This document shows, in pieces, positions 1 through 8,307 of a DNA stretch of 64,000 nucleotides. The position numbers were made by a program, and so were the translations under genes. Source of the DNA: Chloroflexota bacterium (lineage in GTDB: Bacteria > Chloroflexota > Anaerolineae > Aggregatilineales > J027); assembly GCA_024434115.1 (NCBI GenBank), contig QMIT01000004.1:217073-281072 (forward strand). The letters are read 5' to 3'. Under the pieces are notes generated by a model. The model did not search any database. It was given only the letters and a program-made list of their open reading frames with translations, and was not told the DNA's origin. The stretch's first letter is position 1; each line of letters begins with the position of its first letter.

Positions 1-2
1 TA

Positions 3-335
3 CGCTTCCGTAAACCCCTGCCCACATTGGGAGAGGATATTTATGGGTTCGTAGAATGGCAACTGCTGGCCTTTGAGCAAAGTCCATTGGCCCGATTTAA
101 CATCACCCTGCTTCGCAATCAGGGACTTGATGCACGCGCCGTCACCGAGTATGCTCACCGTGAAGAACACAACCTTGCATGGATTATCCGCCACGCCTAT
201 CAATCCGAAGTCGTGCCCACCGACGACCACTGGTGGACATTCCGCGAGGACACAGAATTGGCCTATGCGCTGGTGGAGGCAGGTAAATTATTATTCGGCT
301 ACGGGATGCCCTATCTCGAAATGCGACAGGATTAA
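3..335 (+). CDS. 3' part of an unrecognised protein, cut by the window edge
   Basis: The reading frame is open from base 3 with no stop before TAA at 333-335, so this is the C-terminal part (about 110 residues) of a gene that begins before the window. The internal TTG at 27 has no convincing ribosome site and is probably not the start. The visible part is rich in Trp, Tyr and His (for example EHNLAWIIRHAYQ and DDHWWTF) and looks like a soluble, mostly helical domain. I do not recognise the family. It ends 6 bases before a microcompartment shell gene on the same strand, so the two are probably co-transcribed, and it could be a cargo or accessory protein of that compartment. That role is inference only. 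Confidence 0.6.
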   Translation, partial: RFRKPLPTLGEDIYGFVEWQLLAFEQSPLARFNITLLRNQGLDARAVTEYAHREEHNLAWIIRHAYQSEVVPTDDHWWTFREDTELAYALVEAGKLLFGYGMPYLEMRQD

Positions 336-341
336 AAGACC

Positions 342-1022
342 ATGCCGCCCTATCTTTCGCATGACTCGCTGGTCAAAGGCGTAGAATCGCCCAAACCGAC
401 CATCTCCGCACCCCGCCCTCCCGCCACCCCCCTATTCAAAGCTGAACCCGCGCTGGTGCTGTTTGAATTTTCCAGCATCGCACGGGGCATGGTTGCCGCC
501 GATGCAATGGTCAAGCGGTCAGCCGTCGAGTTGATTCACGCTGGAACAGTTCAGCCGGGGCGGTATCTGGTGCTGTTGGGGGGTGAGGTCGCCGAAGTCG
601 AAGAGGCCATGAAAGCCGGAAAATCGGTGGGTGGCACGGCGGTTGAAGACGTCATCTGGCTACCGGGGATACATCCCGATGTGATGGTTGCCCTCCACCC
701 CGCCTCTCAAGCGCCGCACACCGCATATACGGATACAGACGCTCTCGGCATTGTCGAAACACGCACCGCCCCCGCCGCCATCCATGCTGGGGATATTGCC
801 GTCAAAGGCGCACAAATTCAGCTATTGAGTATTCGGGTATCCGATGGTTTGGGGGGTAAAGGCTTGGTGCTGCTGACAGGTCTGGTGTCGGATGTGGAGG
901 CCGCCCTTGAATTGGTTCGCAATCGTTTGGACAGCCTCACCCTGCTACACAGTGAGGTTATTTCGCAGTTACACCCCGACTTTGTGCAAAATATCGTGGG
1001 GCAGACCCGCTTCTTCCGCTAA
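342..1022 (+). CDS. tandem-domain microcompartment shell protein (BMC-T, PduT-like)
   Basis: A 226-residue protein with two consecutive BMC domains after a proline-rich leader of about 35 residues. The first covers roughly residues 37-125 (ALVLFEFSSIARGMVAADAM, then AGTVQPGRYLVLLGGEV). The second covers roughly 133-220 (ALGIVETRTAPAAIHAGDIA, then GLVLLTGLVSDVEAAL). Proteins with this layout form pseudohexameric trimers in the shell facets of bacterial microcompartments; PduT-type members can carry a pore or an iron-sulfur site. I see no cysteine in the pore region between domains, so a PduT-style cluster is not supported. The gene follows the truncated upstream gene by 6 bases. Its stop overlaps the stop of the convergent downstream gene by 4 bases. 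Confidence 0.9.
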   Translation: MPPYLSHDSLVKGVESPKPTISAPRPPATPLFKAEPALVLFEFSSIARGMVAADAMVKRSAVELIHAGTVQPGRYLVLLGGEVAEVEEAMKAGKSVGGTAVEDVIWLPGIHPDVMVALHPASQAPHTAYTDTDALGIVETRTAPAAIHAGDIAVKGAQIQLLSIRVSDGLGGKGLVLLTGLVSDVEAALELVRNRLDSLTLLHSEVISQLHPDFVQNIVGQTRFFR

Positions 1023-1675
1023 TCATCTTCGTCAGAGTTCATTAACCAACGGGGCAGGTTGGCATCACTATTTTTACCCCGCCGAACCCTTTTTTGTTGC
1101 CGCCCTTGTGTTTGAGTAGGACGTTTGGGCCGATCTTTATGAGCTTCTTCGCGCTCAACCCGTCGCCGTTTTTTCTCCTCAATGGCATCTTCTAATGGCA
1201 CACTGCGGCGATATTCGGATTTACCCTCCTGACGAATCCCGCGCAGGGTCTGATCCGACACGTCCTTATATAAGCCTTGTGTCTCGCGGCGCAGATATTC
1301 ATTCAGGCGGTGGCGATGCTGACGGCGGCGCAGTTTGGGTTGTTCGCTCTGGTTGCGACGGCTGGCCCCTTTGCCCGTCGGCATGGAATGGTGGTCGCGC
1401 TCATAGGACAGGCGTTTTTTCTCTTGGGGGGTCAGGCGGCGGGTGGGTTTATATTGTCCGGTTTCGGCGTTCGCATCTAATGTAAATCCTTGATGCGTCA
1501 GGGATACAATGGCGTCTTGATAGAGCGCAAACGTCACAGGGTCATCGTCGTGTTGTGGGTTAATGACCTCATACTTCATATTGTCCTCATGCTGGACACA
1601 TACCAATAGGCGCACTTCGTGTTCATTCTCATCGGAGCGCCAAACCTGTTCCCAGATTTCCACACGTCTACTCAT
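1019..1675 (-). CDS. hypothetical protein with a long basic, probably disordered tail
   Basis: A 218-residue protein starting at ATG 1673-1675. Residues 1 to about 75 look folded (Trp, Val and Tyr rich; RVEIWEQVWRSDENEHEVRL). The rest is highly charged, dominated by Arg, Lys, Glu and Gln (for example KKRRRVEREEAHKDRPKRP), and ends in an acidic tag. A tail of this kind suggests nucleic-acid or polyanion binding, or simply a disordered linker; no known domain is recognised. It converges on the BMC-T gene and overlaps its stop by 4 bases, so it is a separate transcript. The 285 bases between its start and base 1961 carry no gene that I can see. Confidence 0.7.
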   Translation of the reverse strand: MSRRVEIWEQVWRSDENEHEVRLLVCVQHEDNMKYEVINPQHDDDPVTFALYQDAIVSLTHQGFTLDANAETGQYKPTRRLTPQEKKRLSYERDHHSMPTGKGASRRNQSEQPKLRRRQHRHRLNEYLRRETQGLYKDVSDQTLRGIRQEGKSEYRRSVPLEDAIEEKKRRRVEREEAHKDRPKRPTQTQGRQQKRVRRGKNSDANLPRWLMNSDEDD

Positions 1676-2221
1676 GGCTGTGGCTACCCCTTTCTATTTT
1701 GTTTGCACGCTAGGCCGCATGTTCTATCATCATAATACACCCCCGCCACAAAATCAGCGTACCCAATTGTACTATTAAGACAGCCTCCGCCTCGTCATTT
1801 CAACGGCGTTGGAAATCGGTTAATATTTCCCCCTCCCCTCTCGGCAAATGGCCTATCAAAGCCGTTAATTTTATCGTCATAATTCAAACTTATGCGTAAC
1901 CATGGTTACGGATTCAAATTCGGCGCATATAATCCAGAATCATAGAACATTAGTTCCATACTAGCCGGAACGCCACTGTAAACCATTTGGGGGAACTTCA
2001 TGTTTCAAAAAATATAGGGCAATTTCCAAAGCCTGCTTGCTCGGTATAGTCCAATATATAGGATTGGGGGTCACTTCAGTTCCCCAGTCCACCACAATTT
2101 CGCGTTCGTCGTTCAAAACGTTGGAATCAAGCACCTTTCCTCTCTGAACATCGGTCTTGGAACCAAATGGCACATCATGGTAAATAACCATAACCCGATC
2201 ATATTCGCCTCTTGCAACAAT

Positions 2222-2227
2222 TAAATA
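2222..2227. repeat. target-site duplication, left copy (TAAATA)
   Basis: This direct repeat of TAAATA is matched at 3209-3214, immediately outside the two IS ends. Collapsing the two copies to one restores the interrupted gene in frame, which confirms the element boundaries. Confidence 0.9.
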
Positions 2228-3208
2228 ACCTGAGTTTTGGATAGCTAGTGGAACAAAGCAAGCGCCTGAGCCTCATGAGGTGACCAGTTAATGGCGGGTT
2301 TCTTGGGTTGCCACATATAAGCAATTAAGCCTGCCACCACATTGACCACAAAGTTGATGGGACTGCGATGACGGGAATGCTCGATTTGAGATTGGTTTTT
2401 CAATTGATCATTGATGGTTTCGATGATGTAACGTTTACGCAACAGCAGTTTGTCACTCGTGAGCATGAGACGGTTCTTCATATTGGCCCGAATACCTGTA
2501 ATAAGTTGCAAGCCCTGTTCCAATAAACGATCGAAGAGCGGCTGGGAGAGATAGCCTTTATCCCCAAACAATTTCCCGAACAACTGCTTGACCAGTTGGG
2601 GGACAGGTTTACGGTCATCCACATTGCCCGGTGTGAGGGTAAAAGCGAGGATTTCGCCCTGTTCAGTGATGACCAGATGGAGTTTGAAGCCATAAAACCA
2701 GCCTAAGGAGCATTGACCGCGTGCCGCTAGTCCGGCAAAGACTTTATGTCGATGGATGCGGCGATTGGTGCAAACCCGCAACGCGGTGGAGTCCACAAAA
2801 GAGATCCCCGTACACCTGCCGCAACGGGCTTGGGCATACGCCCACAACAGCACCACCACCCGCTGCATCAGCGTCACAAACCGACTGTAACTGACGAGAC
2901 CCGGAAACTCGGCTCGCAGATGGCGCTGCACATAATCGGTGTAGTACGTTTTGAAGTTTCGATACCCGGCTTGATGAAAATGGATCACGATGGTCATGAT
3001 TTCACTCTCCCCTAGTCCCGCTTCTCGCACCCGCTTGCCTGCCTCACTGGGCAATTGGCGAGCGTGTTGCTGGCTAAACGATTGGCAGAAATCATCGACA
3101 TCACAGAACAATTCGAGTAAAGTCATGGGGGGATACCTTTCTGGTTAGGAGTAACCAGAAGGATAACACCTTCACTGAAAGGTGTCCCACTTTATCCGAA
3201 ACTCAGGT
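2228..3208 (-). mobile_element. complete IS982-family insertion sequence (981 bp)
   Basis: The ends form imperfect inverted repeats beginning ACCTGAGTTT(T/C)GGATA, read inward from 2228 and from 3208. They are flanked by the direct repeat TAAATA at 2222-2227 and 3209-3214. Inside is one full-length transposase gene. One gene, short inverted repeats and a 6-bp target duplication fit the IS982 family. The element looks intact and potentially mobile. It sits inside an Imm1-like gene. Confidence 0.92.
2245..3126 (-). CDS. IS982-family DDE transposase
   Basis: A 293-residue transposase that catalyses movement of the surrounding element. The acidic triad is visible: Asp in SFVDSTAL, Asp in [10 protein letters not shown] and Glu in [11 protein letters not shown]. 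The strings [14 protein letters not shown] and [10 protein letters not shown] are characteristic of IS982-type enzymes. Its length matches the family (about 290) and no frameshift is seen, so it is probably active. The start at ATG 3124-3126 leaves about 80 bases to the right inverted repeat, enough for the promoter carried by the element. Confidence 0.94.
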   Translation of the reverse strand: MTLLELFCDVDDFCQSFSQQHARQLPSEAGKRVREAGLGESEIMTIVIHFHQAGYRNFKTYYTDYVQRHLRAEFPGLVSYSRFVTLMQRVVVLLWAYAQARCGRCTGISFVDSTALRVCTNRRIHRHKVFAGLAARGQCSLGWFYGFKLHLVITEQGEILAFTLTPGNVDDRKPVPQLVKQLFGKLFGDKGYLSQPLFDRLLEQGLQLITGIRANMKNRLMLTSDKLLLRKRYIIETINDQLKNQSQIEHSRHRSPINFVVNVVAGLIAYMWQPKKPAINWSPHEAQALALFH

Positions 3209-3214
3209 TAAATA
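3209..3214. repeat. target-site duplication, right copy (TAAATA)
   Basis: This is the partner of the copy at 2222-2227. It directly abuts the right inverted repeat of the IS982-family element. Confidence 0.9.
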
Positions 3215-3429
3215 GCCATCTTCCGCACAAAGTTCAAAAAAAGCCGTATTTTCATTAAATGCCGCCATAAGCTCTTTTATGGTTTCCGGTGTCGGGTTTT
3301 CTAATTTAGAAGAAATATTTGTCCCTTGATTAAAGACCGATATAAACATCCGAGCATCTCCTTTTGGCTTTGCTTCCATGTCCTCCAAGCGATTTAATGC
3401 CGAAATGGATGAGGCAGAAATTTTTTGAA

Positions 3430-3816
3430 TCATTCAGCCGCCATCGCTTCCACTTCCAATTTCCATTTGGGGTCAAGCAATTGGGCGCAAACCACTGTAG
3501 ACGCCGGTTGATGATTACCTAAATACTTTTTTCGGAGCTTGACATTCGCTTCATCATATTCAGGGCTTGCCAAATAGGTACGAATTGAGACGAGGTTTTG
3601 GTAGGTCATATTCGCTGATTCTAGGATCATCCCCAAATATTGCCAAACCAACTCTCCTTGCTCTTCAAATGTTTCCGGCATCGTTTTGCCATCGGGCATA
3701 TACCCATTGAGGCCGCTGATAATGAGCAACCGGGCATTACCAGCAATCTCAATCGCATGGCTATAGCTCTGGTATTGAGGATACATCTGTTCAGGATTGT
3801 GTTTGATAATGGGCAT
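3430..3816 (-). CDS. RidA/YjgF family protein
   Basis: A 128-residue protein of the RidA (YjgF/YER057c/UK114) family. These are small trimeric proteins; the founding members hydrolyse reactive enamine and imine intermediates of amino-acid metabolism, while other subfamilies have different roles. The order of elements fits: RLLIISGLNG near the N-terminus, EEQGELVWQYLGMILESANM in the middle, VSIRTYLA, and near the C-terminus a hydrophobic strand (STVVCAQLL) followed by KLEVEAMAAE. The Arg that contacts the ligand in archetypal RidA (usually in R-P-x-R) is not obvious near PASTVV, so deaminase activity is uncertain. Its stop overlaps the start of the Imm1-like gene by 4 bases. Confidence 0.82.
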   Translation of the reverse strand: MPIIKHNPEQMYPQYQSYSHAIEIAGNARLLIISGLNGYMPDGKTMPETFEEQGELVWQYLGMILESANMTYQNLVSIRTYLASPEYDEANVKLRKKYLGNHQPASTVVCAQLLDPKWKLEVEAMAAE

Positions 3817-3965
3817 CTATCGCTCCAATGGTTGATGGTAAAGACGGTGTATGAGTTGTTATTATAGCCTAGCGCAAAGCAAGCCGAGTCGTCTGAAGCA
3901 TTTTTAGAAAAGGCAGCATATAATAGTCCCACCTTAGTTCCAATTTTTTGCTAGGAGAACCGCCC

Positions 3966-4586
3966 GTGAGCGTAGATTTACGCACTTACGTTTTTCTGGA
4001 CAGCCTACAACCCCAACACGCCGCGTTTTTGGGGACAGTCGCAGGTGGATTTTTGCCCCTGCCCTATGACGCCAGCCTGTGGATTGAAATTTCACCCGGC
4101 ATCGAAATCAACCGCATCACCGACATCGCATTGAAGGCCACTTCGGTTAAGCCGGGAATGCAGATTATTGAACGTCTGTATGGCCTGCTCGAAGTTCACT
4201 CCGACAGTCAGGCCGAAGTCCGCGCCGCCGGAGCCGCGATTTTGGAGGCGTTGGAAGTGAGGGAAGAACAGCGCAAAAAGCCAAAGGTCATTTCCAGCCA
4301 GATCATCCGTAATCTCGATGCTCATCAAGTGCAGTTGATTAACCGTACCCGGCATGGACATATGATTTTGGCGGGGCAGACCTTGTACATCTTGGAAGTC
4401 GAGCCAGCGGGTTATGCTGCTCTTGCCGCCAACGAAGCCGAAAAAGCCGCCAATATCAACATTTTGGAAGTGCGGGCCTTTGGCAGTTTTGGTCGTATCT
4501 ATCTCGGTGGCGAAGAACAAGACATTATGGCAGGTTATGGCGCGGCACTCGGCGCGATTGAAGGCCTTAGCGGACGCGACGATTAA
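3966..4586 (+). CDS. second tandem-domain microcompartment shell protein
   Basis: A 206-residue protein with two BMC-fold halves, roughly residues 3-90 ([20 protein letters not shown], then [20 protein letters not shown]) and 105-200 ([20 protein letters not shown], then [20 protein letters not shown]). The family forms trimeric pseudohexamers in microcompartment shells. It is clearly diverged from the BMC-T at 342-1022, so the two should fill different facet positions. I chose GTG at 3966 because AGGAGA (3953-3958) lies 7 bases upstream; an ATG at 3948 has no ribosome site. A TATAAT at 3919-3924 may be its -10 element, but no clear -35 is seen. An alpha/beta hydrolase gene follows 25 bases after the stop. 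Confidence 0.85.
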   Translation: MSVDLRTYVFLDSLQPQHAAFLGTVAGGFLPLPYDASLWIEISPGIEINRITDIALKATSVKPGMQIIERLYGLLEVHSDSQAEVRAAGAAILEALEVREEQRKKPKVISSQIIRNLDAHQVQLINRTRHGHMILAGQTLYILEVEPAGYAALAANEAEKAANINILEVRAFGSFGRIYLGGEEQDIMAGYGAALGAIEGLSGRDD

Positions 4587-4611
4587 GCAAAAAACTAGAT
4601 AACCTGAAATC

Positions 4612-5478
4612 ATGACGATTCCGTACCCCATTTACGAATATGACCCCCGCCCCAACGACAGCCGTCCGGTGCTGCACTTGGCCCACGCCAATGGCTTCCC
4701 ACCGGAGGCCTATCGTCCATTGGCACACGCTCTGGCGGATAAATTTCGCGTGGTGATGCTGCCCGCCCGTCCGTTGTGGCCTGACCCACCCGCGCCAGCA
4801 ACACTCGACTCATGGCATGACATGGCGGATGATTTGATTGCCGGGATTGAGCAGCATCGGCTTGGGCCAGTCATTGGAGCAGGCCACAGCATGGGGGGAA
4901 CGGCCTCGATGTTTGCCAGCATCAAACGGCCCGATCTGTTCCACGCCCTGATCTTGATTGATCCAGTTATCTTGCCGCGTCCTCTGCTGCGAATGCTGGA
5001 GGCTGCCCTTGCCGCCGACCCGAATGTCAATTCCCCCTTAGCGGATATGGCCCTGCGCCGCCGTCGCCAATGGGATAGCCATGAAGATGCTTTCCAGCGA
5101 TTTCGGGAACGCAAATTATTCGCCCGTTGGCCGGATGACACCATCCGAGCTTATGTTGAGGGACTGACCCGTTCTATTCCCAATGCCAATGGCGCGATTG
5201 AACTGCGTTACAGCCCTGAATGGGAAGCCTATATTTATAACCATGTGCCGATTGATGCGTGGCATATGGCCCTAAAAATCCAACACCCGACCCTCGTCCT
5301 ACAGGGAGCAGAAACCGACACCTTCACTGACAAATCCAAACGATTGTTGCAGCGTATACGACCCGATATACCCATCATCACGCTGGCTCAGACAGGTCAT
5401 TTACTGCCGATGGAGAATCCCCAACAGGTTGCTGAAGAAATGTTAACCTTTGTCGAGAATCGGCTGCGAATTACCTAA
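4612..5478 (+). CDS. alpha/beta-hydrolase fold protein
   Basis: A 288-residue cytoplasmic hydrolase. It shows the oxyanion-loop motif HLAHANGFPP near residue 25, the nucleophile elbow GAGHSMGG near residue 85 (Ser), an Asp strand ending LVLQGAETDTF near 235 and the final catalytic His in TGHLLPME near 265. The triad is therefore complete. The substrate cannot be read from sequence; the family includes esterases, lactonases, haloalkane dehalogenases and C-C hydrolases. It follows a microcompartment shell gene by 25 bases and may be co-transcribed with it, but no encapsulation peptide is evident. Confidence 0.85.
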   Translation: MTIPYPIYEYDPRPNDSRPVLHLAHANGFPPEAYRPLAHALADKFRVVMLPARPLWPDPPAPATLDSWHDMADDLIAGIEQHRLGPVIGAGHSMGGTASMFASIKRPDLFHALILIDPVILPRPLLRMLEAALAADPNVNSPLADMALRRRRQWDSHEDAFQRFRERKLFARWPDDTIRAYVEGLTRSIPNANGAIELRYSPEWEAYIYNHVPIDAWHMALKIQHPTLVLQGAETDTFTDKSKRLLQRIRPDIPIITLAQTGHLLPMENPQQVAEEMLTFVENRLRIT

Positions 5479-5541
5479 CCTGTTATACAATAGCAACAAG
5501 TCGTTGGTGGGCACAAAAAAATTAGTATCGGAGGGATTCCA

Positions 5542-5952
5542 TTGGATACTTATAGCACCCGACATATGGATATTCAGGATTCTGGTTCGGCCATGCCGGA
5601 TCACCTACCCCCATTGGAATCTGACCAGCATTTATTGTTGGTATTCACAGATCAAAATCAACATATCCAGTTTCTGGTTGAACAACAAATGGTATTAGGC
5701 CGTCGCTGTCCCGACAATTCGCAGCCCCCAGATGTTGACTTAGCCACATTTGGGGCATATCCCGCCGGGGTTTCACGTCGGCATTGCGTTCTACGCCGCG
5801 AAGCCGGTAAACTTATGGTTATGGATTTAGGTTCAAGCAACGGTACAAAAATCAATGATTATCGCCTAACCCCCCACTCACCGTTTCAACTCGCCAGTGG
5901 TGACACGCTTTGGTTGGGGCGTTTGCAGGCGTGGATTTATTTTAAGGCTTAA
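5542..5952 (+). CDS. FHA-domain protein
   Basis: A 136-residue protein that is almost entirely one forkhead-associated domain. The phosphothreonine-binding landmarks are LGRRC near residue 53, GVSRRHCVL near 77 and DLGSSNGTKIN near 95. FHA domains bind phosphothreonine peptides made by Ser/Thr kinases. The start is TTG at 5542, preceded by GGAGGG at 5530-5535. No Ser/Thr kinase gene is in the window, so the partner kinase must be encoded elsewhere. Other FHA and PP2C-like proteins occur nearby (11413, 14014). Confidence 0.88.
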   Translation: MDTYSTRHMDIQDSGSAMPDHLPPLESDQHLLLVFTDQNQHIQFLVEQQMVLGRRCPDNSQPPDVDLATFGAYPAGVSRRHCVLRREAGKLMVMDLGSSNGTKINDYRLTPHSPFQLASGDTLWLGRLQAWIYFKA

Positions 5953-5975
5953 TTTTTTGAAAATTAGAGGGAATA

Positions 5976-6473
5976 ATGGTTGAACAACCTGTACAACCAG
6001 ACAACTCACCGGATTTAACCCGCACTGAGGAACTTTCGATTGCCCATTTGAAAGCCGCCCTCAAAAAACCGACGTTTCATGTCAACGTGCGTCGTGACCG
6101 CATCGTCGTGACCACATTTGACAATCTTAGCCGTGAAGTGTTGATTCAATGGGTGGATTATGTTCGGGCACAAGACGGCAAAATGAGAGCACCCGTGCGA
6201 ATTCTATTTGATTTTCGCGGGGCGGGCGCACCCAGCCGTTTTGTGTTTGATCGTCTGCCGGGAATTCTAGCTGAACTTCATTTGCCAGATGATACGCGCT
6301 GTGGGTTCTTGTTTGATGACGGCACCATTGCACGTTTTACCCGTCGAGCGTTGACCCAACTGCCGTCCAATATCGGGGTGACTCGTGATTTTTTGAATCT
6401 GGGGCCAGCGATTAAATGGCTGCGCGAAGGCGTTGAACTGCCAGCCGATATTGATGAGCAGGAAAAGAAATAA
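5976..6473 (+). CDS. hypothetical protein, possibly SpoIIAA/STAS-like
   Basis: A 165-residue soluble protein starting at ATG 5976 behind AGAGGG. The central part (FHVNVRRDRIVVTTFDN, then APVRILFDFRGAGAPS, then DTRCGFLFDD) alternates strands and helices in a pattern resembling SpoIIAA/STAS-like domains, but the match is weak and I would not assign function from it. It lies 23 bases after the FHA gene and is probably co-transcribed with it. It ends at a strong inverted repeat shared with the convergent gene. Confidence 0.65.
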   Translation: MVEQPVQPDNSPDLTRTEELSIAHLKAALKKPTFHVNVRRDRIVVTTFDNLSREVLIQWVDYVRAQDGKMRAPVRILFDFRGAGAPSRFVFDRLPGILAELHLPDDTRCGFLFDDGTIARFTRRALTQLPSNIGVTRDFLNLGPAIKWLREGVELPADIDEQEKK

Positions 6474-6482
6474 GCCTGTGCT

Positions 6483-6512
6483 GGGGGTAGGCCCAATATC
6501 CGACCTACCCCC
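6483..6512. terminator. bidirectional hairpin between convergent genes
   Basis: A perfect 9-bp stem, GGGGGTAGG (6483-6491) with CCTACCCCC (6504-6512), and a 12-base loop. It separates the stops of the genes at 6473 (+) and 6525 (-). There is no strong T-run, so the intrinsic terminator function is likely but not certain. Confidence 0.6.
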
Positions 6513-6524
6513 TTCCTCAAATGC

Positions 6525-7694
6525 CTATTTGTTAAAATCGAGTGTATATACCCCATCAAACTCGGCGGTAGCGAGCACCTGCCCACTCGGTAATGTCACT
6601 CCGCCCACCGTCCAAGTATCCAAACTGATGGTACTGCTCCAATGGGTCAACAGTTGGATCGAGTGGATGTTGCCACCTAGATCCGTCGTTTCGGCCACTT
6701 CCGCGCTGGCAGTATCGCCCAACACGATGGACGGCTGACCGTTATACAACACATCGGTGGCGGTCAAAACCCAATGGAAATTACGCGAGATTTCACCTGT
6801 GGTCAAGTTCACGGTTAAGGTGCTCGGTTGGCTTGGGTCGAGTTTGATCGTTTGCGGGCCAATCGCTAATCCACCCGGTAACTGCATCGGGGCGACATCG
6901 TAGGTAATCTCGGTGAACGTGAAGATTAAATCATCTCCTGAGCGATTGACCTCGCCGATTTGTCCTGCCGCGCCACTGACGACTTGGCCCGAAATCTGAC
7001 TCCCATCTGGCAAGCTCATCACCAGTGTTCCATGTTCAGCACCCTCGCCCCGGCTGACTTTGGCAGGCAGGGTATCCAGCGGCAGGGCTTCAATGGCGGT
7101 CAAGTTACCATCGCTTGGCTCACCACCGGTATTAAAATCAATAAAACTGGCGGGGGTCAAAACTGCGGGACTGCTGGCGGTAGCGCGTTGCAGAACCGCC
7201 CCACGTATCGAGCCGTCCGACAAAATAATCCAACCCCCTAAAAAGTGACTGTCGCCAAACGAGAATTCAGACCGGAACAGACCCGCATTTTCGCCTTCGA
7301 CCAATGCCACCGTAAAAGTTTTCACCGAGCCATCCGCAAAAGTGAATGTGCCTTCGCCCGTGCTGCCGTTGAGTGAGGCCTGCACGCGATTATTGGATTC
7401 ATTGAGGATTTCGATTTGGTTTCGCAGGACTGGCCCAATAAACCACTCGGCGATACTCACCGAGTTCTGGTCGTTTTGGCCGTCACAGATATAAATGGTG
7501 GCTTCTTCCCCAACGAGGCCCACCCCAACAAAAACATCTTCTTCGCCTGTGATTGTCCCCACATAGGTGACCGCTGTTTCTGTACGGGAGGGTTTGGCCT
7601 GAGCAATGTGGCGATTAAACGGGGTAAAAGTTGAGAGAATGGCGACGACAACGATCATCATAAATAGGAACCCAACAGATGATTTGGTACGCAT
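6525..7694 (-). CDS. secreted hypothetical protein, beta-rich
   Basis: A 389-residue protein with an N-terminal signal peptide (SVGFLFMMIVVVAILSTF after a basic start, cleavage probably after the IAQA-like segment near residue 33). The mature part is beta-rich, low in Cys and dominated by Thr, Gly, Ser and Val, with repeated short strands such as GTFTFADGSVKTFTVALVEG. This suggests a surface or extracellular beta-sandwich protein. No catalytic motif or known domain is recognised. It is transcribed alone: the upstream 211 bases (7695-7905) contain no gene that I can see and should hold its promoter. Confidence 0.75.
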   Translation of the reverse strand: MRTKSSVGFLFMMIVVVAILSTFTPFNRHIAQAKPSRTETAVTYVGTITGEEDVFVGVGLVGEEATIYICDGQNDQNSVSIAEWFIGPVLRNQIEILNESNNRVQASLNGSTGEGTFTFADGSVKTFTVALVEGENAGLFRSEFSFGDSHFLGGWIILSDGSIRGAVLQRATASSPAVLTPASFIDFNTGGEPSDGNLTAIEALPLDTLPAKVSRGEGAEHGTLVMSLPDGSQISGQVVSGAAGQIGEVNRSGDDLIFTFTEITYDVAPMQLPGGLAIGPQTIKLDPSQPSTLTVNLTTGEISRNFHWVLTATDVLYNGQPSIVLGDTASAEVAETTDLGGNIHSIQLLTHWSSTISLDTWTVGGVTLPSGQVLATAEFDGVYTLDFNK

Positions 7695-7905
7695 GGCAGC
7701 TTCCCTTCTAATAAGCTGACTATAAAGCGGGTTTTGTATTTTTGAATGGCGTAATTTTCAGCGTATTACAAAACCCTAGCTCGCACACCTGTCGTTGGTT
7801 AGGTTTTTCGACTGGCTTTAGTGAGGAAATGAAGATGCGGAGCTAAAGCCACCGTGCTGAATCTAGCTAAAATGTGGAGTTGGTGGTAAAAGAAGGCGCT
7901 GATTT

Positions 7906-8208
7906 TTAGCTGCCATTCTCGCCTTTTATATAGGCCACTTCGCCGCCAACCTCCCATGTATCCACCACCGCCATGATAACGGCATCACAAGGCCGAGCGG
8001 CGGTCATTTTGGTTTGACGGGCCGCGCTGCCACTGGTAAACATGACCACTTCCCCCGGCCCAACGCCCAGTGCATCCACCGCCACTGTGAATTTTCCAGT
8101 TGGCTGATTTTGTACATCCAGATGTTCGACCAGCAGCAAACTCCAGCCCTGTGTAGAGGGGTCACGTTGAGTTGAAACGACAGTACCCATTACTCGCGCA
8201 ATTTGCAT
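7906..8208 (-). CDS. pentameric microcompartment vertex protein (BMC-P, EutN/CcmL family)
   Basis: A 100-residue protein of the EutN/CcmL family, whose pentamers cap the vertices of icosahedral microcompartment shells. The start MQIARVMGTVVSTQR is the standard N-terminus of the family, and ALGVGPGEVVMFTSGSAARQ is the conserved core loop (usual form G-x-G-x-x-V-L-x-x-x-G-S-x-A-R). The length (about 95-100) matches. I start at ATG 8206-8208 rather than the longer open frame to 8409, because the extra 67 residues match nothing in the family and lie over the divergent promoter region. Together with two tandem-domain shell proteins it shows that the organism can build a closed shell. No single-domain BMC-H gene is in the window. 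Confidence 0.93.
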   Translation of the reverse strand: MQIARVMGTVVSTQRDPSTQGWSLLLVEHLDVQNQPTGKFTVAVDALGVGPGEVVMFTSGSAARQTKMTAARPCDAVIMAVVDTWEVGGEVAYIKGENGS

Positions 8209-8307
8209 GATTTTTAGCACCTTTTCCGCCGAGACCGGATAGCACGGTGTATAATGAAAGGGTTGTTGGTTTATCCCCAATTTGGAGAAAGAATAACAAA
8301 AACGCGC

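Larger units (their letters stand above)
1961..3433 (-). pseudogene. Imm1-like immunity protein gene split by an IS982 element
   Basis: Two minus-strand fragments, 3215-3433 and 1961-2221 (plus one copy of the 6-bp duplication), join into one uninterrupted reading frame of about 161 residues when the insertion is removed. The junction reads ELCAEDGYL-IVARGEYDRV. The joined protein ends in a segment typical of the Imm1 family of polymorphic-toxin immunity proteins: alternating beta strands, then QALEIALYFLKHEVPPNGLQW. The start ATG at 3433 overlaps the stop of the RidA-family gene (ATGA), so it was translationally coupled. Because the frame is preserved exactly, the insertion looks recent. The split gene is probably non-functional. 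No cognate toxin lies in the window. The Imm1 assignment rests on motif recognition only. Confidence 0.72.

Noticed and set aside
1676..1960. Possible small gene or RNA in the 285-base gap
   Set aside because: No convincing ORF with a ribosome site, no tRNA-like cloverleaf and no strong hairpin could be picked out.
8254..8307. Earlier ATG for the ferredoxin reductase
   Set aside because: The ATG overlaps a TATAAT and the 18 extra residues do not fit the family; ATG 8308 places the FAD motif at the normal distance.
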